This document shows, in pieces, positions 16,709 through 25,645 of a DNA stretch of 64,000 bases. This stretch comes from Sagittula marina (GTDB taxonomy: Bacteria; Pseudomonadota; Alphaproteobacteria; Rhodobacterales; Rhodobacteraceae), in contig NZ_JACIEJ010000010.1 in the NCBI RefSeq assembly GCF_014196795.1, positions 124,001 to 188,000 of the forward strand, given 5' to 3'. The notes under the pieces were generated by a model that saw only the letters and a program-made list of their open reading frames with translations, had not been told where the DNA came from and ran no database searches. Position numbers and translations under genes: made by a program. Position 1 is the stretch's first letter; every line of letters starts with the position of its first letter.

Positions 16709-19700
16709 ATGCTTAGGAAAAAGACCAACGGGGTTGCGCGACGCCCCCAGCGGACTTCGATCCTGTCCGAGGTTGCAAAGACCTCGGTTGACCGCCGCGG
16801 GTTCCTCCGTGGGTCTGGCCTGGCGATTGGCGGCTTGGCCGCGATTGCCGCCACAGGCGGAACCGTTCAGCAGGCCAGCGCAGCGACAGCGGCCAGTGGC
16901 AACACAGAGATCAAGAAATCCGTCTGCACCCACTGTTCTGTGGGCTGCACCGTGATTGCCGAAGTGCAAAATGGCGTCTGGACCGGACAGGAACCCGGCT
17001 GGGACAGCCCGTTCAACCTTGGCGCTCACTGCGCAAAGGGCGCATCGGTGCGCGAGCACGCCCACGGCGAACGCCGCCTGAAGTACCCGATGAAGAAAGT
17101 CGCCGGGGAATGGGTTCGTGTCTCTTGGGAAGAGGCTATCAACGAGATCGGCGACCAGATGATGTCGATCCGCGAGGAAAGCGGCCCGGATTCGGTCTAC
17201 TGGCTCGGTTCGGCCAAGCATAACAACGAACAGGCGTATCTCTTCCGGAAGTTCGCGGGTTACTGGGGCACGAACAACGTCGACCACCAGGCGCGGATCT
17301 GTCACTCGACCACCGTTGCGGGTGTTGCGAACACATGGGGCTACGGCGCCATGACCAACAGCTACAATGACATCCACAACAGCCGCGCGATCTTCATCAT
17401 CGGGGGCAACCCCGCCGAAGCGCACCCGGTGTCGCTCCAGCACGTGCTGAAGGCGAAGGAGCAGAACAACGCGCCGCTGATCGTCTGCGACCCACGCTTT
17501 ACGCGGACTGCCGCGCACGCAGACGAGTTCGTGCGGATGCGTCCCGGTTCGGATGTGGCGCTGGTCTGGGGCCTGCTGTGGCATATCTTCGAGAATGAGT
17601 GGGAGGACAAAGAGTTCATCCGCACCCGTGTCTGGGGCATGGACCAGATCCGCGAAGAAGTCGCCAAGTGGAACCCCGAGGAGACCGAGCGGGTCACCGG
17701 CGTTCCCGGCTCCCAGCTGGAACGCGTGGCGCGGACTCTGGCAAACAACCGTCCCGGCACTGTGATCTGGTGCATGGGTGGCACGCAGCACACCACCGGC
17801 AACAACAACACCCGCGCGTATTGCATCCTTCAGCTTGCTCTGGGGAACATGGGCACCGAGGGTGGCGGCACCAACATTTTCCGTGGCCACGACAACGTGC
17901 AGGGTGCGACGGATCTTGGCGTCCTGTCCCACACACTGCCGGGATACTATGGCCTGTCAAAGGGCTCATGGCAGCACTGGACCCGCGTCTGGGGCGAAGA
18001 CTTCGACTGGCTGAACGCTCAGTTCACCAAGATGAAGGGCGCCGACGGCAAGGACAAGGATCTGATGTACGAAACCGGTATCCCGGTGTCGCGCTGGATC
18101 GACGGTGTTCTTGAAGACGCGGAGAACATGGATCAGCCGAACAAGGTTCGTGCCATGGTGCTTTGGGGTCACGCGCCGAACTCTCAGACCCGTATGGTCG
18201 AGATGAAGAAGGCGATGGAGATGCTGGACATGCTGGTCGTGATCGACCCGTATCCCACCGTTTCCGCCGTGTTGCACGAGCGCACTGATGGTGTCTACCT
18301 TTTGCCGGCTTGCACACAGTTCGAAACCGAAGGGTCTGTCACAGCCTCTAACCGGTCGATCCAATGGCGTCAGAAAGTTGTCGACCCGATCTTTGAGTCA
18401 AAGACGGATCACGAAATCATCGGTCGCTTTGCGAAGAAGTTCGGTTTCCATGACCGTATGTTCCGCAATATTGCCATCGAGGACGACGGCGTGACCCCGA
18501 ATATCGAGGACACGACTCGCGAGTTCAACCGTGGCATGTGGACCGTCGGATACACCGGGCAAACGCCGGAACGGCTGAAGACGCACATGGCGAACCAGCA
18601 CACCTTTGACCGCACGACACTGCGCGCGCAGGGTGGGCCTGCGGACGGGGACTACTATGGTCTGCCGTGGCCGTGCTGGGGCACCGCTGATATCAAGCAT
18701 CCCGGTTCGCCCAACCTGTACAACATCAACCTGCCTGTGAAGGACGGCGGCTTGCCGTTCCGTGCGCGCTACGGTGTTGAACGCAACGGTGAAAACCTTC
18801 TGGCGGAAGGCGTGTCCAACCCCGGTGCGGATATCCAGGACGGGTACCCTGAATTCACCTATCAGATGCTGGTGGATCTGGGCTGGGACGGCGACCTGAC
18901 CGAGGAGGAGAAACGCTCCATCGCGACAGTGGCCGGAATCCAGATGGCAGAAGCCATGGAAGGTGATCCATCGGCCGAGCCGAACGGCCTGTCCGAGGGC
19001 GATGGCACGCAAGGTGCGGCAGAGGAAGTGGGCGAACAGTCCATGTCTCCGTTCCCGTCGGATTTCAACGCCAAGGCTGGCGGCGTCAACTGGAAGACCG
19101 ACCTGTCGGGCGGCATCCAGCGGGTGGCGATCAAGCACGGCTGCGCGCCTTACGGCAACGCCAAGGCGCGGACCGTGGTCTGGACCTTCCCGGACCCGGT
19201 TCCGGTTCACCGCGAACCTTTGTACACCAACCGGCGCGATCTGGTCGAAGACTACCCGACCTACGAAGACCGCAAGTTCTACCGTCTGCCGACCATGTAC
19301 GCGTCGATCCAGAAGCAGGACTTTTCAAAGGACTACCCGATCATCCTCACCTCCGGGCGACTGGTGGAATACGAGGGTGGCGGGGATGAAACCCGGTCGA
19401 ACCCATGGCTTGCGGAGCTTCAGCAGGACATGTTCATCGAGATCAACACGCGCGATGCCAACAACCTTGGTGTGCGTGATGGTGCGATGTGCTGGGTCGA
19501 AGGTCCCGAAGGCGGCAAGGTCAAAGTGATGGCGATGGTTACCGAACGGGTCGGCGAGGGCGTAGCCTTCATGCCGTTCCACTTTGGCGGCCATTTCCAA
19601 GGCGAAGACCTGCGGTCCCGCTACCCCGAAGGCGCGGATCCCATCGTGCTTGGGGAATCCACTAACACGGCGCAGACCTACGGCTATGACTCTGTCACGC

Positions 19701-19747
19701 AGATGCAGGAAACCAAAGCCACGCTCTGCAAGATCATGCCGGCATAA
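16709..19747 (+). CDS. fdh3A: Formate dehydrogenase FDH3, catalytic alpha subunit (Mo/W-bis-MGD)
   Basis: A 1012-aa Tat-exported oxidoreductase that oxidises formate to CO2. The ATG at 16709 follows AAGGGAGAGAGACAC. The Tat motif DRRGFLRGSG is near residue 30. A [4Fe-4S] site is formed by C73, C76, C80 and C108 (CTHCSVGC, LGAHCAKG). The metal ligand is Cys198 (TGT codon) followed by His199 in RICHSTTVAG, so this is a cysteine enzyme, not a selenoprotein. Molybdopterin-binding motifs include IIGGNPAEAHPV, MGGTQHTTGNNN and the C-terminal TSGRLVEYEGGG. The neighbouring tungstate transporter suggests W as the metal; that is inference. Confidence 0.95.
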   Translation: MLRKKTNGVARRPQRTSILSEVAKTSVDRRGFLRGSGLAIGGLAAIAATGGTVQQASAATAASGNTEIKKSVCTHCSVGCTVIAEVQNGVWTGQEPGWDSPFNLGAHCAKGASVREHAHGERRLKYPMKKVAGEWVRVSWEEAINEIGDQMMSIREESGPDSVYWLGSAKHNNEQAYLFRKFAGYWGTNNVDHQARICHSTTVAGVANTWGYGAMTNSYNDIHNSRAIFIIGGNPAEAHPVSLQHVLKAKEQNNAPLIVCDPRFTRTAAHADEFVRMRPGSDVALVWGLLWHIFENEWEDKEFIRTRVWGMDQIREEVAKWNPEETERVTGVPGSQLERVARTLANNRPGTVIWCMGGTQHTTGNNNTRAYCILQLALGNMGTEGGGTNIFRGHDNVQGATDLGVLSHTLPGYYGLSKGSWQHWTRVWGEDFDWLNAQFTKMKGADGKDKDLMYETGIPVSRWIDGVLEDAENMDQPNKVRAMVLWGHAPNSQTRMVEMKKAMEMLDMLVVIDPYPTVSAVLHERTDGVYLLPACTQFETEGSVTASNRSIQWRQKVVDPIFESKTDHEIIGRFAKKFGFHDRMFRNIAIEDDGVTPNIEDTTREFNRGMWTVGYTGQTPERLKTHMANQHTFDRTTLRAQGGPADGDYYGLPWPCWGTADIKHPGSPNLYNINLPVKDGGLPFRARYGVERNGENLLAEGVSNPGADIQDGYPEFTYQMLVDLGWDGDLTEEEKRSIATVAGIQMAEAMEGDPSAEPNGLSEGDGTQGAAEEVGEQSMSPFPSDFNAKAGGVNWKTDLSGGIQRVAIKHGCAPYGNAKARTVVWTFPDPVPVHREPLYTNRRDLVEDYPTYEDRKFYRLPTMYASIQKQDFSKDYPIILTSGRLVEYEGGGDETRSNPWLAELQQDMFIEINTRDANNLGVRDGAMCWVEGPEGGKVKVMAMVTERVGEGVAFMPFHFGGHFQGEDLRSRYPEGADPIVLGESTNTAQTYGYDSVTQMQETKATLCKIMPA

Positions 19748-19759
19748 GGAGAGACACAC

Positions 19760-20353
19760 ATGGCAAGAGCAAAGTTCCTCTGTGACGCCGAACGTTGCAT
19801 CGAATGCAACGCCTGCGTCACCGCCTGCAAGAACGAGCACGAGGTGCCGTGGGGCATCAATCGCCGCCGCGTGGTGACCATTCAGGACGGGAAACCGGGC
19901 GAACGCTCGATTTCCGTGGCCTGTATGCACTGCTCGGATGCGCCCTGTATGGCCGTTTGCCCGGTGGATTGCTTCTACCAGACCGATGACGGTGTGGTGC
20001 TGCACTCCAAAGACCTGTGCATCGGCTGCGGCTACTGCTTCTACGCGTGCCCCTTTGGCGCGCCGCAGTATCCGCAGGCGGGCAACTTCGGTTCGCGCGG
20101 CAAGATGGACAAGTGTACCTTCTGCGCCGGGGGCCCGGAGGAGAACAATTCCGCTGTGGAATTCTCCAAATACGGACGCAACCGGATCGCGGAGGGCAAG
20201 CTGCCCATCTGCGCCGAGATGTGTTCCACCAAGGCCCTGCTCGCCGGTGACGGCGACGTGGTGTCGGGCATTTACCGTGAGCGCGTCGTCGCGCGTGGTT
20301 TCGGCTCCGGCGCCTGGGGTTGGGGCACCGCTTACGATCAAAAGGGCGGCTGA
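19760..20353 (+). CDS. fdh3B: Formate dehydrogenase FDH3, iron-sulfur beta subunit
   Basis: A 197-aa electron-transfer subunit with four ferredoxin-like cysteine clusters: CIECNACVTACK near residue 13, CMHCSDAPCMAVCP, CIGCGYCFYACP, and KCTFCAG plus ICAEMCSTKAL. They can hold four [4Fe-4S] clusters in the DMSO-reductase/FdnH arrangement. It has no signal peptide, so it is expected to be exported bound to the Tat-signal alpha subunit. It starts 12 bp after fdh3A behind AAGGAGAG. It passes electrons from the alpha subunit to the membrane cytochrome b subunit encoded next. Confidence 0.95.
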   Translation: MARAKFLCDAERCIECNACVTACKNEHEVPWGINRRRVVTIQDGKPGERSISVACMHCSDAPCMAVCPVDCFYQTDDGVVLHSKDLCIGCGYCFYACPFGAPQYPQAGNFGSRGKMDKCTFCAGGPEENNSAVEFSKYGRNRIAEGKLPICAEMCSTKALLAGDGDVVSGIYRERVVARGFGSGAWGWGTAYDQKGG

Positions 20354-20360
20354 CCGCTTG

Positions 20361-20424
20361 GTAGGCTGGGGTCGCCCCGGCCTACAACATCGCACCACGG
20401 GCGCGGTCCACATTAGGGCCGCGC
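20361..20424 (+). other. Two hairpins between fdh3B and fdh3C
   Basis: In the 120-bp gap, GTAGGC-GGGG-TCG-CCCC-GCCTAC with one mismatch pair (20361-20385) and GCGCGG/CCGCGC (20401-20424) can each form a stem-loop. No U run follows, so they look like mRNA-processing or stability elements that could lower the amount of the membrane subunit relative to alpha and beta. The gap is the only long one inside the otherwise tight fdh3 operon. Confidence 0.5.
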
Positions 20425-20473
20425 ATATGACCTATGTGGCGTCCAGAAGCGACGCTGAGCGACGAGGTTCAAC

Positions 20474-21730
20474 ATGACAGACCGTGCCAAGCGCACTTCC
20501 CGCGGATTTTGGGCCCTGCTTCTGGTGATGGCTGCCCTCGCTACTTTCTCTTTTTTGATGGCCCCAACAGTGCCGACGACGGTTGAAACCGATCTGGCCG
20601 AGGCGCGCGGGGCCACCGGCGGCGCGCAAACGCTGCAGGATATCCTGCGCCGTCAGGAGGGGCTGCCCGTCGACGACAGCTTCCGTTCCGACAATGTGGG
20701 GGGGGACGCGGTTCCGCCGCGCAATCTGTCACCGTTGGGGACATCTTCGGATGCCGACCTGTGGCGCGCCATTCGCTACGACAAATTGCCGGACGCCCAT
20801 GTGTCCACCGACACCGAAGTGGGTCAGGTCATGATCCAGGATGGTGGTATGGCGTGGCTGCAATTCCGGGCCGGTCCATTGCGTACCTATGGCGGCTGGC
20901 TGCTGCTGGGCACCATCGGCCTGCTGGCGCTGTTCTTTTTCCTTCGTGGGCGCGTCATGATTGACGGTGGCAAAACGGGCCACACAGTCGAACGCTTTCA
21001 CATGGTCGAGCGTGTGAACCACTGGATGACCGCAGCGTCCTTCTTGCTGCTGGGCTTCACCGGGCTCTTCACGTTGTTTGGTCGCAAATTTCTGATTCCG
21101 ATCATGGGGCACGACGCCAACTCGGTGCTGTTGACCGTGTCGAAATATATCCACAACAACGTATCCTGGGCGTTCATGCTGGGCATCATATTGATGTTCG
21201 TGATGTGGGTGGCGCACAACATTCCCAACAAGCTGGACCTCGTTTGGTTCAAGCAATACGGCGGCATTGTGGGCAAGAACCACCCACCGGCTGAAAAATT
21301 CAACGCCGGTCAGAAAATGATCTTTTGGTCCGTGGTGCTTTTTGGCGCATCGCTGTCGGTGTCGGGTTTGTCGCTGCTGTTTCCGATGGATCTGCCGCTG
21401 TTTGCCAAGACCTTCGGCATTGCAAATGATCTGGGCCTGCCGTCTCTGATCGGGATGGACCCGCTGCCTGCCGCCATGGCCCCGCAAGAAGAGATGCAGT
21501 TGGCGCAGCTGTGGCATGCGATCATCGCCTTTGTAATGATGGCAGTAATCATCGCGCACATCTACATCGGTTCCGTGGGGATGGAAGGTGCGTTCGATGC
21601 GATGGGCAGCGGGCAAGTTGATGAGAACTGGGCCGAACAGCACCACTCCATCTGGTACGAGAAGAAGAAGGCAAAGGGAGAGGCGACCGCCCCGGCGGAG
21701 GCCGTAACGCGCACAGAACCGGCGGAATGA
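20474..21730 (+). CDS. fdh3C: Formate dehydrogenase FDH3, cytochrome b gamma subunit
   Basis: A 418-aa membrane protein. An N-terminal membrane segment (about 14-32) precedes a periplasmic loop of about 105 residues containing SPLGTSSDADLWRAIRYD, longer than in E. coli FdnI. Then come four to five further membrane helices with FHMVERVNHWMTAASF, YIHNNVSWAF and LWHAIIAFVMMAVIIAHIY, whose histidines are candidates for the two heme b groups. It anchors the enzyme and transfers electrons to quinone. The stop overlaps the start of the WD40-cytochrome gene (ATGA). The start at 20474 has only a weak GAGG ribosome site. Confidence 0.92.
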   Translation: MTDRAKRTSRGFWALLLVMAALATFSFLMAPTVPTTVETDLAEARGATGGAQTLQDILRRQEGLPVDDSFRSDNVGGDAVPPRNLSPLGTSSDADLWRAIRYDKLPDAHVSTDTEVGQVMIQDGGMAWLQFRAGPLRTYGGWLLLGTIGLLALFFFLRGRVMIDGGKTGHTVERFHMVERVNHWMTAASFLLLGFTGLFTLFGRKFLIPIMGHDANSVLLTVSKYIHNNVSWAFMLGIILMFVMWVAHNIPNKLDLVWFKQYGGIVGKNHPPAEKFNAGQKMIFWSVVLFGASLSVSGLSLLFPMDLPLFAKTFGIANDLGLPSLIGMDPLPAAMAPQEEMQLAQLWHAIIAFVMMAVIIAHIYIGSVGMEGAFDAMGSGQVDENWAEQHHSIWYEKKKAKGEATAPAEAVTRTEPAE

Positions 21731-22977
21731 TGCGCTGGCTGGCGCTGGTCCTTGCTCTTGCGTCACCCGTTTCGGCGCAGGAGTTCACCACGCTCAAGGG
21801 ACACGGCGGGCCGATCATGGGCATTGCCGTGTCACCTGAGGGGCGTGTTGCAACGGCCAGTTTCGACAACTCTGTCGGACTTTGGGATAGCAGTGAACCG
21901 CAATGGCTGGAGGGGCACGAGGCTGCCGTGAACACGGTGATTTTCGGCCCCGCGGGCGTCATATCCGGTGCGGATGATTTCACTGTTCGGGGGTGGCCCG
22001 AGGGGCAGATCATCGCGCAGCACAGGGGCAAGGTGACATCTCTGGCGCTTCAGGGAGGAGCGCTTGCCAGCGGCAGTTGGGACGGGACCATCCATCTGAC
22101 ATCAAAGACGGGCGTGCAGGTTTTGAATGCGCGGGACGGCGTGAATGCCGTGGCCTTTGGCGAGGGCGCGCTGTTTGCCGGCACCTCCGCCGGAGCATTG
22201 ATGCGGTATGCAGACGGCGCGGCGTTGCCACTGGTGCAGCACGGCTTTGGTATCAACGAACTGATCGTCACCTCCGAATGGATCGCCTATGGCGCAGTGG
22301 ACGGCGGCACTCGGATCATCGACCATGACGGGGCAGAAATTGCCGATGTGACGCTGGACCGCCGTCCGATCCTGGCCATGGCCTATCACGCGGCGACCCA
22401 TCAGCTCGCCGTGGGGGACGGGCAGGGCTACATCATGATGCTGGACACGCGAGATTGGCAGATCAGCCGAGATTTTCGCGCCACGCGGCAGGGTCCGGTG
22501 TGGGCACTGGCCTTTTCGCCGGATGGGCAAACGATATGGGCCGGCGGCCTCGATGACGTTGTCTACGGCTGGCCGGTGGAGGCGTTGGACGCTTTCACCC
22601 CCGGTATATCCGGCGACCGCAGCTTTCTGCGCGACGCTGACACCATGTCAAACGGGGAAAGGCAATTCATGCGCAAATGCTCTATTTGCCATGCGCTGAC
22701 CCCTGGCCCCAGTCGGAAAGCGGGTCCAACCTTGCACGGGGTTTTTGGGCGCGCTGCCGCGACAGTTCCGGGATATATCTACTCTGACACACTTAAGGGG
22801 GCCGGGATCGTCTGGACGGAGGCCACCATCAACGCATTGTTTGACCAAGGGCCGGATCACTATATCCCCGGCTCGAAGATGCCCATGCAAGTGATCACAG
22901 GCGCGCAGGACCGCGCCGATCTGCTGTCATGGCTGAAATCGGCCACATCGGCCCATACGGAAGAAGGTGATAAATGA
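21727..22977 (+). CDS. Periplasmic WD40 beta-propeller fused to a cytochrome c domain
   Basis: A 416-aa secreted protein with signal peptide MMRWLALVLALASPVSAQ. Residues 20-295 form WD40-like repeats (LKGHGGPIMGIAVSPEGRV, LEGHEAAVNTVIFGP, WALAFSPDGQTIWAGGLDD). The C-terminal 115 residues are a class I cytochrome c with CSICH (C318, C321, H322), AGPTLHGVFGRAAATVPGY, and the distal Met in PGSKMPMQV. It overlaps fdh3C by 4 bases and the following small gene by 4 bases, so it is part of the FDH3 operon. It could accept electrons from FDH3 or dock it to another cytochrome. The combination is unusual. Confidence 0.85.
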   Translation: MMRWLALVLALASPVSAQEFTTLKGHGGPIMGIAVSPEGRVATASFDNSVGLWDSSEPQWLEGHEAAVNTVIFGPAGVISGADDFTVRGWPEGQIIAQHRGKVTSLALQGGALASGSWDGTIHLTSKTGVQVLNARDGVNAVAFGEGALFAGTSAGALMRYADGAALPLVQHGFGINELIVTSEWIAYGAVDGGTRIIDHDGAEIADVTLDRRPILAMAYHAATHQLAVGDGQGYIMMLDTRDWQISRDFRATRQGPVWALAFSPDGQTIWAGGLDDVVYGWPVEALDAFTPGISGDRSFLRDADTMSNGERQFMRKCSICHALTPGPSRKAGPTLHGVFGRAAATVPGYIYSDTLKGAGIVWTEATINALFDQGPDHYIPGSKMPMQVITGAQDRADLLSWLKSATSAHTEEGDK

Positions 22978-23102
22978 AGGCAGTCATACTCGGCATACTG
23001 GCCGCGGCGGTGATCGGCGTGGGCGCGTGGTTCGTGCTCAATTCGCTGGACCTGACGACGGCCCAGTCCCATGCGGATGATCGCAGCGTCAGGCTGGACT
23101 GA
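22974..23102 (+). CDS. 42-aa single-pass membrane peptide in the fdh3 operon
   Basis: A very short gene that starts ATG at 22974, overlapping the stop of the WD40-cytochrome gene (ATGA), and ends TGA at 23102 directly before the regulator's ATG at 23103. The peptide begins MKAVILGILAAAVIGVGAWF, a single hydrophobic helix of about 20 residues, followed by a polar tail (LNSLDLTTAQSHADDRSVRLD's region). Exact stop-start packing on both sides argues that it is translated. Small one-helix proteins often stabilise membrane oxidases or dehydrogenases; such a role for FDH3 or for the cytochrome is inference. Confidence 0.75.
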   Translation: MKAVILGILAAAVIGVGAWFVLNSLDLTTAQSHADDRSVRLD

Positions 23103-24428
23103 ATGGCAGAAGACTACGGCAGCGACCTTGCGGGGGCGTCCATCCTTGTGGTGGATGACGAACCGGGGATGCGCAACTTTCTGTTCAAGACGTTGCAGCC
23201 GCGGGTCAAGCGCGTGGAATTGGCCAGTTCGCCCGAGGAAGCCTCGGTCAAGCTGGACGAGTGCCATTTCGACCTCGTGATCCTCGACAATGTGATGCCG
23301 CGCAAAACAGGGTTGGAGTGGGTGACGGAACAGCGAAAGCTGGGGTTTCTCGCGGATACGATCCTGATCACGGCCTACGCGGACCTTGAAACCGCCATTG
23401 CCGCATTGCGGGCAGGTGTGTCGGATTTCGTGTTGAAGCCGTTTCGCGCCAACCAGATCCTTGGCTCTGTGGCACGCACGCTGGACCGTAAGTATCTGCG
23501 GCGCGACAATACCTTGCTGCGCCATGAACTGAAGGTGGACGGGCAGGGCAAGCTGCTGGGGACCTCTGCTGCGCTTTCCGAAGTGCGGAGCCTGTTGCGA
23601 AAACTCGCGCCGCTGCCGACGCCGGTGCTGTTCACCGGGGCTTCCGGCACGGGAAAGGAACTCGCCGCGCGAACCTTGCATCAGGCGTCGGATCGGGCGG
23701 AACGGCCCTTTGTCGCGGTGAACTGTGCCGCGATCGCACCGGATCATATCGCGCAGGAGCTGTTCGGCATCAACGGGCCTGGGGATGATCTGAAACCGGG
23801 ATTGTTCCTGTTGGCGGATGGCGGGACGCTGTTTCTGGACGAAGTGGCGCAGATGCCCGAGGTCGTGCAGGCCGCACTGTTGCGCGCGCTGGAGGATCAG
23901 CGTGTGCGACCCGTCGGCGCGGAGCGTGAGTTCCCTTTGAACCTGCGTCTTCTGTTCGCCACCAATGCTGATCCGGAGGAGGCCGTGGCGCAGGGGCGGT
24001 TCCGCGCTGACCTCTATCACCGCATGAATGTTGTGCGCATAGACATGCCGCCGTTGAAAGATCGACTGGAGGACATCACCGAACTGGCGGCTTTGTTCAT
24101 GCAGCAATCAGCGACATCCTTGGGGCTTCCCGCGCTGGATTTGTCCGCCGACACGCTGCTGAAACTGTCACGCTACCACTGGCCCGGCAACGTGCGGGAG
24201 TTGAAGAACCTTATCGAACGTTCGGTGATCCTTGGGGAATTCCCGCAGGAGTTCGCGGGCGATTCAAAGGTGACAGGCGCCCGCGCGGTGGAGAACCTCG
24301 AACAGGTCATGCAGCGGCATATCCTGCATGTGCTTGACCTGTGCGACGGCAACCGTGCCGAGGCCGCGCGGCGGCTTGGGGTCTCGCGCAAGACCATAGA
24401 CCGCCGCGTTTCCGCCTGGGAGGATTAG
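23103..24428 (+). CDS. NtrC-type response regulator lacking the sigma-54 GAFTGA loop
   Basis: A 441-aa regulator. The receiver domain has the acidic pair DDE at 18-20, phospho-acceptor D62 (VILDNVMP), and K112. An AAA+ domain follows, with Walker A GASGTGKE at 179-186 and Walker B GGTLFLDEVAQMP, then a Fis-type helix-turn-helix (NRAEAARRLGVSRKTIDRRV) at the C-terminus. Where sigma-54 activators carry GAFTGA, this protein has only GINGPGDDLKPGLF, so contact with sigma-54 RNA polymerase is unlikely; Rhodobacter capsulatus NtrC is a known precedent. The probable kinase partner is at 6998-8968. It overlaps the convergent AGE gene by 4 bases. Confidence 0.88.
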   Translation: MAEDYGSDLAGASILVVDDEPGMRNFLFKTLQPRVKRVELASSPEEASVKLDECHFDLVILDNVMPRKTGLEWVTEQRKLGFLADTILITAYADLETAIAALRAGVSDFVLKPFRANQILGSVARTLDRKYLRRDNTLLRHELKVDGQGKLLGTSAALSEVRSLLRKLAPLPTPVLFTGASGTGKELAARTLHQASDRAERPFVAVNCAAIAPDHIAQELFGINGPGDDLKPGLFLLADGGTLFLDEVAQMPEVVQAALLRALEDQRVRPVGAEREFPLNLRLLFATNADPEEAVAQGRFRADLYHRMNVVRIDMPPLKDRLEDITELAALFMQQSATSLGLPALDLSADTLLKLSRYHWPGNVRELKNLIERSVILGEFPQEFAGDSKVTGARAVENLEQVMQRHILHVLDLCDGNRAEAARRLGVSRKTIDRRVSAWED

Positions 24429-25636
24429 AGCCCGCGCAGCCCCTCGTAAATCTGAGCACGATCAGGGATCAGCGGCAGCAGGTCCGCTTGTAGCGCGTGG
24501 TAGATGTCGGGTTTGCCGATGAATTGCCGTCCCGTCGGGAGGTTGTCGTCGTCCAGCTCCGGGAACCAGCCGCCATGGGTTTTGTCGATCAGATGCGCAT
24601 CGGCAAACTGCCAGAGCTTGCGGTACCATGCCGCGTCTTCCTCGGTCCCGCCGGATTTCAGCAGGGAGGCCAAGACGCCGATGCCTTCTGTCACGGGCCA
24701 CCAGTAGCGGTCGGTGATGGCGGGTGCGCCATCGAAATCGATCGTGTAGATCAGTCCCCCGCGAGCCTCGTCCCACGCGTGGTGCAAGGCGCGATAGATG
24801 ATCTTGCGCGCGCCCTCTGTGACGTCTGTGTCAGTCAAGGCGCCCCATTGCATCCAAAGCCGCGCCCACTCCAACGAATGACCCGGCGTGTGCCCGGCGG
24901 GGCGAAACATCGGATCGCCCGCGTAGGCGCGGTCAACCTGCCAGTCAGAATTGTAATGTTCCGGAATGCGCCAGTCGTACTGTGGGGCCGTCTTGTTCAA
25001 GAAGAAGTCCAGAATGCGTCCGGCACGGTCCAGGAAATGTTTGCGCCCGGTGGCCTCGAAGGCAGAAAGCAGCGCCTCCACTCCGTGCATATTGGCATTC
25101 ATGCCGCGATAGTCCGAAAAGGGTTGCCAGTCGCGGGTGTATTCATCGGCGAAAAGGCCGTTGTCGTCCTCCCAGAAACGCTGTGTCAGCACTTGGTCGG
25201 CTTGATCCAGCAGGCCAAGCGCTTGGGAGTGCCCGGCGGCGTAGGCGCTGCTGGCAGCGAGCAGGACAAAGACATGCCCATAAGCGAGCTTGCGCGCGTC
25301 GTGCACTGTGTTGTCGTCCACGGCCCAGAGCCAGCCGCCGTGATCGGCATCGTGGTGCTGATGCGCGATGGTGCTGAGCCCGTGCTGGATCATGTCGTCG
25401 CCCGCATCCAGCCGCGCCAGCTTTCCCAAGGCAAAGCTGTGCACCATGCGTGTTGTCGCGTGAAGCTCCTGAACCTTCGTGCCCATCGGCGTGCCATCCA
25501 GCTCCAACTGGTAAAATCCACCCGCAGGCCGCTTTGCTTTGCGGAAAAAGGCGAATTGCCGTTCGGCATCGGCGCGCAGGGCCGCGCGGTGGGTGTCGTC
25601 ATCCAACCAGCGGTGCGCGGTGTCTTGTCCAATCAT
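24425..25636 (-). CDS. AGE-family sugar epimerase/isomerase
   Basis: A 403-aa cytoplasmic protein of the N-acylglucosamine 2-epimerase / mannose isomerase (alpha6/alpha6 barrel) family. Typical pieces are TTRMVHSFALGKLA, HGGWLWAVDD, YGHVFVLLAASSAY, NANMHGVEALLSAFEATG, PGHSLEWARLWMQW and the late THGGWFPELD. The conserved histidines in these segments fit the catalytic pair. Substrate is probably an aldose such as mannose; this cannot be fixed from sequence. It is the last gene of the minus-strand tup run, 9 bp after the regulator, with GAGGAGACGAT before its ATG. Its link to tungstate uptake is unexplained and may be mere operon neighbourhood. Confidence 0.85.
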   Translation of the reverse strand: MIGQDTAHRWLDDDTHRAALRADAERQFAFFRKAKRPAGGFYQLELDGTPMGTKVQELHATTRMVHSFALGKLARLDAGDDMIQHGLSTIAHQHHDADHGGWLWAVDDNTVHDARKLAYGHVFVLLAASSAYAAGHSQALGLLDQADQVLTQRFWEDDNGLFADEYTRDWQPFSDYRGMNANMHGVEALLSAFEATGRKHFLDRAGRILDFFLNKTAPQYDWRIPEHYNSDWQVDRAYAGDPMFRPAGHTPGHSLEWARLWMQWGALTDTDVTEGARKIIYRALHHAWDEARGGLIYTIDFDGAPAITDRYWWPVTEGIGVLASLLKSGGTEEDAAWYRKLWQFADAHLIDKTHGGWFPELDDDNLPTGRQFIGKPDIYHALQADLLPLIPDRAQIYEGLRGL

Positions 25637-25645
25637 ATCGTCTCC

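Noticed and set aside
17300-17302. Possible selenocysteine at the FDH3 active site
   Set aside because: The codon is TGT (Cys198), not TGA, and the frame is open throughout.
16226-17932. 568-codon minus-strand open frame over the FDH region
   Set aside because: It is the antisense shadow of fdh3A and upstream genes; the product has no recognisable motif.
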